This document shows positions 25,844 to 30,505 of a DNA stretch of 30,505 nucleotides, piece by piece. The notes under the pieces are model-generated. The model was not told the DNA's origin, did no database searches, and saw only the letters and a program-made list of their open reading frames with translations. The stretch covers positions 1 to 30,505 of the forward strand of contig CALEJW010000158.1 in NCBI GenBank assembly GCA_937898635.1, read 5' to 3'. Every line of letters begins with the position of its first letter. The first letter of the stretch is position 1. Origin of the DNA: an uncultured Pseudomonadota bacterium (GTDB taxonomy: Bacteria > Pseudomonadota > Gammaproteobacteria > Burkholderiales > Usitatibacteraceae). A program made the translations under genes and the position numbers.

Positions 25844-26805
25844 GCGCGATCGCCGCGGGCATCGGCGACCGGCTCGCGTCCCTGTGGACGTGGCTGCACG
25901 CCGCGCTCTTCGAGGCCGTGGTGCAGCCGCTCGTCTTCCACCTGGGCATGGTCACCTGGCTCGAGGCCTCCTTCGACGCGACCGAGATCTTCCTCGTCGG
26001 CGCCCTCGAGGTGCTGGTGCTCTGGGCGGCGCTCGGCGCCCTGGAGCGCTGGCGGCCGGTGGAGGTGTGGGCCGACCGCGGGGCGGTGCGCGCCGACGTG
26101 GTCTACACGCTCCTCGTGCGCCTGGGCGTGCTGCCGCTCGCGATCTTCTTCCTGCTGCTGCCCGTGGTGGACGGCCTGGACGGGTGGCTGCGCATGCACG
26201 GCTTCATCCCGCGCGGCCTGGAGGATCTCTTCCCCGTCCTCTTCGCCCACCCGCTCGCCTCCTTCCTCGCCTACCTCGTGGTGATCGACTTCGCGATGTA
26301 CTGGCTGCACCGCGCCCAGCACTCGTTCGGCTTCTGGTGGGCCCTGCACGCGCTGCACCACAGCCAGCGCAAGATGACCTTCTGGACCGACGATCGCAAC
26401 CACGTGCTCGACATGGTGCTCACCGACGCCGTGCTCGCGGTCCTCGCGCTCGCGGTCGGCGTGGCGCCCGGGCAGTTCGTGGCGATCGTGGCCGTCACGC
26501 GCGCGGCCGAGAGCCTCGCGCACGCGAACGTGCGCCTGTCGTTCGGGCGCGTGGGCGAGTGGCTGCTGGTGAGCCCGCGCTTCCACCGGCTGCACCACGC
26601 CATCGGGCTGGGCCACGAGGGGGCGCGGCAGGGCTGCAACTTCGCGGTGCTCTTCCCCGTGTGGGACCACCTCTTCGGCACCGTGAGCGCCACGCGCGAG
26701 TTCCCCGCCACGGGCATCCGCGACCAGCTGCACGGGCGCGACTACGGCGAGGGCCTGTGGCGCCAGCAGTGGCTGGGACTCAAGCGCATGGCGGGGCGCG
26801 CATGA
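25840..26805 (+). CDS. Fatty-acid hydroxylase / sterol-desaturase family membrane protein
   Basis: A 321-residue integral membrane di-iron enzyme. Hydrophobic segments lie at about 45-70, 90-112, 130-155 and 195-225. The eight-histidine iron-binding pattern is HRAQH (157-161), HALHH (170-174), His228 in SLAHAN, and HRLHH (249-253). It would hydroxylate or desaturate a lipid; the substrate is unknown. The likely start is TTG at 25840, overlapping the deacetylase stop (TTGA) like other genes here; a GTG at 25831 (13-bp overlap, adding VEP) is the alternative. It sits between two secreted proteins in one operon. Confidence 0.9.
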   Translation: MSAIAAGIGDRLASLWTWLHAALFEAVVQPLVFHLGMVTWLEASFDATEIFLVGALEVLVLWAALGALERWRPVEVWADRGAVRADVVYTLLVRLGVLPLAIFFLLLPVVDGLDGWLRMHGFIPRGLEDLFPVLFAHPLASFLAYLVVIDFAMYWLHRAQHSFGFWWALHALHHSQRKMTFWTDDRNHVLDMVLTDAVLAVLALAVGVAPGQFVAIVAVTRAAESLAHANVRLSFGRVGEWLLVSPRFHRLHHAIGLGHEGARQGCNFAVLFPVWDHLFGTVSATREFPATGIRDQLHGRDYGEGLWRQQWLGLKRMAGRA

Positions 26806-29180
26806 GCCCCGCGCGCCTTCTCGGGCCGGCCCTGCTCGCGCTCGCCCTCGGGGCGGCCGCGGCGCCGCCGGCGGCGGAAGCGCAGCCGGCCGGGCTTCGC
26901 CTCGCCGGGACCTCGCACGCCTACCGGTACGAGGGCGCTCTCCCGAAGGCCGCGCCGGCGCCCGGCGAGCGGCGCACGCGCGTGGGTTCCGTCCGTGCCT
27001 CGCCGAAGGACTTCGCCGATCCGCCGTGGCAGGCCGTGCCGGGAGGCTACGCCGCGCGATTCGACGCGGTCTCCGCCGGGGCGCTCGGCCTGCGCGCGCG
27101 CCTCGATCTCGGCGGCGCCGCAGGCGCGCTCGAGCTGCGCGTGCGCGGCGACGACGGCCGCGTGGAGGCGATGGCGATCCCCGAGGGCGCGCGCGAGGCC
27201 TGGGGCCCGTGGACCGGCGGCGAGCGCCAGGCGATCGAAGTGTTCTCGCGCGAGCCGCTCGCCGCGGGGGCCGTGCGCCTGGGCGCGGTCGTGCACTTCG
27301 ACCGGCCGCTGGAGGCGAAGGCGGCCGGCAGCTGCACGCTCGACACGCCCTGCAGCACCGGCAACGCCGTCCTCGACGCGGCCATCGCGGAACGCAAGAA
27401 GAGCATCGCGCGGATCTCCTTCGTCGACGGCACCCAGGCCTTCGTGTGCACGGGCACGCTCCTCGACTCGGGGAAGCACCCGACGCCCTACTTCCTCACC
27501 GCGAACCATTGTGTCGGCCGCGCCGCGGTGGCCAACAGCGTCACGAGCTTCTGGTTCTACGAGGCCACGGGCTGCGGTTCCGGCGCCGCGAGCCCGGACT
27601 TGCGCCAGGTGGCGGGCGGCATGGCGATCGAGTTCGCCGATCCCAACACGGACCACACGCTGCTCGTGATGAACGCCGCGCCGCCCGCGGGCGCCGCGTT
27701 CTCGCCGTGGAACCCGGCGCGGCTGCTGAACGGCCAGTCGGTGGTGAGCCTCTCGCACCCGGCCGGCGACGTCTCGAAGTGGGCCGAGGCCACGGTGAGC
27801 GGCACGACGCGCTTCCCCGACTGGGAGCAGTTCGCCTGGCTCACCACGTTCTCGCGCGGCATCGTGCAGGGCGGCTCCAGCGGCTCCGGCCTCTTCACCC
27901 TCTCCGGGGCGACGCTGGAGCTGCGCGCGATCCTCTCCGCGACCACGGTGAACGGGGCCGGGACGCTCTCCTGCACGAACCCGGACTCGTTCGGCGTCTA
28001 CAACCGCTTCGACGTCTTCCAGCCGGAAGTGTCCCGCCGCCTCCTGGCGAGCCCGCCGCCGGTCGAGGACGACCACGGCGACCGGATCACGGAAGCCACG
28101 CCCATCGCGGCCGGCGCCGGAGAGACCACCGTGGCCGGCCGCATCGACTATCCCGGCGACACGGACGTCTTCCGCGTGACGCTCGCGCAGAAGGGCACGC
28201 TCGTCGCGCGGGCCGCGGGCGGCATGGATACGGTGGGCGTGCTGCTCGACGCGAACGGCGAGCGGATCGACTCGAACGACGACGCGGAAACGCGCGCGAA
28301 CGACTTCGGCCTCACGAACACGCTCGAGGCGGGCACCTATTACCTCGCCGTGACCCGCTGGGAATCGGCGGGCACCGGACCCTACGCGCTCACGCTTTCC
28401 CTCTCGCCGGTGACGGCCAACTACACCGATCTCTGGTGGAACCCGGCCGAGTCGGGCTGGGGCATCAACCTGAACCACCAGGGCGCGATCGTCTTCGCCA
28501 CGCTCTTCACCTACGGCGCCGACGGCGCCCCGGACTGGTTCGTGATGTCGCGGGGCGAGCGCCAGCCCGACGGCAGCTTCCGGGGCGAGCTCTACCGTGC
28601 GCGCGGCCCGGTCTTCCACGCGAGCCCGTGGAGCCCGATCACGCTCACGCCCGTGGGCACGATGCAGGTCGCCTTCCCGTCGGAGAACGCGGGGCGGCTC
28701 GACTACACGGTGGACGGCGTGGCGGTCACGAAGTCGATCGAGCGCCAGCGCTTCTCGACGCCGACGAGCTGCGCGTGGTCCGCCTTCGACCGCAGCTACT
28801 CCGGCAACTACCAGGACCTGTGGTGGAACCCGGCCGAGTCGGGCTGGGGCGTGAACTTCGCGCACCAGGGCGACATCGTCTTCGCGACGCTCTTCACCTA
28901 CGAGGCGAGCGGGCGCAGCGCCTGGTTCGTGATGTCGCGCGGCGATCGCGTCCCCGGCACGCGCAGCTTCCAGGGGACGCTCTACCGGACCTCGGGGCCG
29001 CCCTTCGACGCGAACCCCTGGCGGCCCATCACCCTCGCGCCCGTGGGCTCGATGCAGGTTTCCTTCGGCAACGGCAACTCGGGCACCCTCAGCTACACGA
29101 TCGACGGCATCCCCGTCACGAAACCGATCACCCGCCAGGTCTTCGCGAGCCCCGCCCCGCAGTGCGCCTCCGATGACTGA
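26802..29180 (+). CDS. Secreted trypsin-like protease with PPC and tandem WWNPAESGWG domains
   Basis: A 792-residue exported serine protease. The signal peptide is LLGPALLALALGAAAAPPAAEAQ-like (about residues 5-28). A propeptide/beta region runs to about residue 180. A chymotrypsin-fold domain follows, with His236 (TANHCVG), Asp284 (NTDHTLLVMN) and nucleophile Ser360 (QGGSSGSGLF). The NHC and SSGSG context resembles lysyl-endopeptidase-like enzymes. A bacterial pre-peptidase C-terminal (PPC) beta-domain lies at about 425-530 (DTDVFRVTL, GTYYLAV). Two tandem copies of a 112-113 residue domain end the protein (540-651 and 669-781). The ATG at 26802 overlaps the hydroxylase stop. The C-terminal domains probably bind a surface or substrate; this is inference. 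Paired Cys (CTLDTPC, ATGC, SC) fit a disulphide-bonded exported protein. Confidence 0.9.
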   Translation: MSPARLLGPALLALALGAAAAPPAAEAQPAGLRLAGTSHAYRYEGALPKAAPAPGERRTRVGSVRASPKDFADPPWQAVPGGYAARFDAVSAGALGLRARLDLGGAAGALELRVRGDDGRVEAMAIPEGAREAWGPWTGGERQAIEVFSREPLAAGAVRLGAVVHFDRPLEAKAAGSCTLDTPCSTGNAVLDAAIAERKKSIARISFVDGTQAFVCTGTLLDSGKHPTPYFLTANHCVGRAAVANSVTSFWFYEATGCGSGAASPDLRQVAGGMAIEFADPNTDHTLLVMNAAPPAGAAFSPWNPARLLNGQSVVSLSHPAGDVSKWAEATVSGTTRFPDWEQFAWLTTFSRGIVQGGSSGSGLFTLSGATLELRAILSATTVNGAGTLSCTNPDSFGVYNRFDVFQPEVSRRLLASPPPVEDDHGDRITEATPIAAGAGETTVAGRIDYPGDTDVFRVTLAQKGTLVARAAGGMDTVGVLLDANGERIDSNDDAETRANDFGLTNTLEAGTYYLAVTRWESAGTGPYALTLSLSPVTANYTDLWWNPAESGWGINLNHQGAIVFATLFTYGADGAPDWFVMSRGERQPDGSFRGELYRARGPVFHASPWSPITLTPVGTMQVAFPSENAGRLDYTVDGVAVTKSIERQRFSTPTSCAWSAFDRSYSGNYQDLWWNPAESGWGVNFAHQGDIVFATLFTYEASGRSAWFVMSRGDRVPGTRSFQGTLYRTSGPPFDANPWRPITLAPVGSMQVSFGNGNSGTLSYTIDGIPVTKPITRQVFASPAPQCASDD
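28419..28754 (+). repeat. WWNPAESGWG domain, copy 1
   Basis: 112 codons from NYTDLWWNPAESGWGINLN to IERQRF. It is strongly similar to copy 2, 387 bp (129 codons) downstream, at both DNA and protein level. Shared anchors are WWNPAESGWG, IVFATLFTY, WFVMSRG, PITL.PVG.MQV and a final RQ.F. Confidence 0.9.
28806..29144 (+). repeat. WWNPAESGWG domain, copy 2
   Basis: 113 codons from NYQDLWWNPAESGWGVNFA to ITRQVF. A 17-residue linker containing a Cys separates it from copy 1. The 33-bp stretch encoding LWWNPAESGWG is almost identical between copies, which indicates a recent duplication or strong constraint. Confidence 0.9.
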
Positions 29181-30498
29181 GGGCCCGCGCCAGGCGTCCA
29201 CGGGCGTGGCGACGATCGAGTCGATCGACCAGGAGGGCGTGGGCGTCGCGCACGTCGACGGCAAGGTCACCTTCCTCGAGGGCGGCATCACCGGCGAGCG
29301 CGTGGCCTTCGCGCGCCGGCGCAGCCGCGGCCACTTCGACCTGGGCACGGTGACGCAGGTGCTCGCCGCCTCCAGCCAGCGGGTCGCGCCGCGCTGCGCC
29401 TACTTCGGCACCTGCGGCGGCTGCGCGATGCAGCACGTGGTGCCGGCGGCGCAGGTGGCGGCCAAGCAGCGCGTGCTCGAGGACAACCTCGCGCGCATCG
29501 GGAAGGTGCGGCCCGAGCAGGTGCTCGCGCCGATCCAGGGCCCTGCGTGGGGCTACCGGGGACGCGCGCGCCTTTCGGTGCACTACGTGGCGAAGAAGGG
29601 CGGGGTGCTGGTGGGCTTCCACGAGCGCAAGTCGAGCTTCGTGGCCGACGTGCGCTCCTGCGAGGTGCTGCCGCCGGCGGTCTCGCGCCTCATCGTGCCG
29701 CTGCGGGAGATGTTCACGGCGATGGCGCTGCGCGAGCGCCTGCCGCAGGTGGAGCTGGCGATGGGCGACGCGGTGACGGTGCTCGTGCTTCGCCACCTCG
29801 AGACCCTGGGCGAGGAGGATGCCGCGAGGCTCAGGGCCTTCGCCGACGAGCACGGCATCCAGTGGTGGCTGCAGCCGAAGGGGCCGGAGACGGCGCATCC
29901 CTTCTACCCGGAGGACGCGCCGGCGCTCGACTACGCGCTGCCGGAGTCCGGGCTGCGCCTCGCCTTCGGGCCGACGGAATTCACGCAGGTGAACGCGCCG
30001 GTGAACCGCGTGCTGGTGCGGCGCGCGCTGGACCTCCTCGACCCGAGGCCCGGCGAGCGCGTGGGCGACCTCTTCTGTGGCCTGGGCAACTTCACGCTCG
30101 CCATCGCGCGGCGCGGCGCCAGGGTCGTGGGGATCGAGGGCGCGGCCTCGCTCGTGGCGAGGGCGGAAGCGAACGCGCGGGCGAACGGCCTCGAAGGCGC
30201 CGCGTCGTTTCTCGTCCACGACCTCTACGGGGATGCGCCCGGCGCCCTGGAGCGCCTGGGGCCCGTGGAGCGCCTGCTCATCGACCCGCCGCGCGACGGC
30301 GCGATGGAGATCTGCAAGGCGCTGCCCGAGGCGGGCGCGCCGGGGCGCATCGTCTACGTCTCCTGCAGCCCCTCGACGCTGGCGAGGGACGCGGGCGTGC
30401 TCGTGAACGTGAAGGGCTACCGGCTCCTCGCCGCGGGCGTGGTCAACATGTTCCCGCACACGGGGCACGTGGAGAGCATCGCCGTCTTTTCGCGCTGA
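29173..30498 (+). CDS. rlmD: 23S rRNA (uracil-1939-C5)-methyltransferase RlmD
   Basis: A 441-residue SAM-dependent RNA methyltransferase forming m5U1939 in 23S rRNA. It has an N-terminal TRAM domain (ATIESIDQEGVGVAHVDGK). The [4Fe-4S] cysteines are 75, 81, 84 (CAYFGTCGGC) and 163 (RSCEVL). The SAM-binding Rossmann fold has FCGLGNFTLAIAR and GIEGAASLVARA, followed by LIDPPRDGAMEI. The catalytic Cys398 is in VSCSPSTLARD. The spacing of the cluster cysteines is that of E. coli RlmD. The ATG at 29173 lies inside the protease gene's last codons (8-bp overlap), so a housekeeping rRNA modifier is coupled to a secreted-protein operon. The gene ends 7 bp from the window edge. Confidence 0.96.
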   Translation: MTEGPRQASTGVATIESIDQEGVGVAHVDGKVTFLEGGITGERVAFARRRSRGHFDLGTVTQVLAASSQRVAPRCAYFGTCGGCAMQHVVPAAQVAAKQRVLEDNLARIGKVRPEQVLAPIQGPAWGYRGRARLSVHYVAKKGGVLVGFHERKSSFVADVRSCEVLPPAVSRLIVPLREMFTAMALRERLPQVELAMGDAVTVLVLRHLETLGEEDAARLRAFADEHGIQWWLQPKGPETAHPFYPEDAPALDYALPESGLRLAFGPTEFTQVNAPVNRVLVRRALDLLDPRPGERVGDLFCGLGNFTLAIARRGARVVGIEGAASLVARAEANARANGLEGAASFLVHDLYGDAPGALERLGPVERLLIDPPRDGAMEICKALPEAGAPGRIVYVSCSPSTLARDAGVLVNVKGYRLLAAGVVNMFPHTGHVESIAVFSR

Positions 30499-30505
30499 CG
30501 CGGGC

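Noticed and set aside
26742..29348. 868-codon minus-strand frame opposite the protease
   Set aside because: Composition is typical of antisense to GC-rich genes (Arg, Ala, His, Val) and has no recognisable domain; the protease on the other strand has an intact catalytic triad.

Overview
This 30.5 kb window is compact, very GC-rich chromosomal DNA from a proteobacterium, most likely a betaproteobacterium of the Burkholderiales/Usitatibacter type. The pointers are the divergent PSRP/ppsA pair, an ElaA-type acetyltransferase, the 3-hydroxybutyrate dehydrogenase / acetoacetyl-CoA synthetase pair (poly-hydroxybutyrate or ketone-body use), a CbbR-like LysR regulator, RlmD, and a secreted protease with tandem WWNPAESGWG repeats. 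The taxon is inferred from gene content, not from a search. I see no tRNA, rRNA, CRISPR, phage or insertion-sequence signal. Nearly every base is coding, and no gap exceeds about 150 bp.

Layout. (1) 1-3061, minus strand: the end of a DUF2007 protein, a GDSL-esterase autotransporter, and the PEP synthase regulatory protein. (2) 3209-6677, plus: ppsA, an ElaA-like acetyltransferase and a glutathione transferase, joined by 4-bp overlaps. (3) 6707-10198, plus: 3-hydroxybutyrate dehydrogenase, pyroglutamyl peptidase and acetoacetyl-CoA synthetase. (4) 10221-10502, minus: a small unknown protein, divergent from the next block. (5) 10599-14801, plus: LysR regulator, cation-efflux (CDF) transporter, APH-type kinase and an enolase-like protein, each start overlapping the previous stop by 4 bp. 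An orphan PilB/GspE-type ATPase and a J-domain-like membrane protein lacking HPD follow. (6) 17301-17825, minus: an HExxH metallopeptidase-like protein. (7) 17855-23500, plus: PafA-like phosphatase lipoprotein, histone-deacetylase-fold amidohydrolase, ligase-associated DEXH helicase and PdeM endonuclease, again all overlapping. (8) 23519-24079, minus: a NUDIX hydrolase with a zinc ribbon. (9) 24132-30498, plus: secreted beta-propeller, NodB-type deacetylase-like protein, fatty-acid-hydroxylase/sterol-desaturase membrane protein, secreted trypsin-like protease and RlmD, all overlapping.

How the genes fit together. PpsA and its kinase/phosphorylase regulator control PEP synthesis. HbdH and acetoacetyl-CoA synthetase turn 3-hydroxybutyrate into acetoacetyl-CoA, so both blocks fit growth on C2/C4 or storage carbon. 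The helicase and PdeM are half of the known four-part ligase-associated repair set; the ligase and exonuclease are not in this window.

The best candidate for something undescribed is block 5. A kinase of the aminoglycoside-phosphotransferase fold is translationally coupled to an enolase paralogue. That paralogue keeps the metal ligands, the catalytic lysines and the phosphate-binding Arg-Ser, but two positions around the leaving-group hydroxyl differ (Glu to Asp, His to Ala). Its LysR regulator has an ATTAAG/CTTAAT palindrome abutting its own start codon. This suggests, without proving, a small 'phosphorylate then eliminate' pathway on an unknown substrate.
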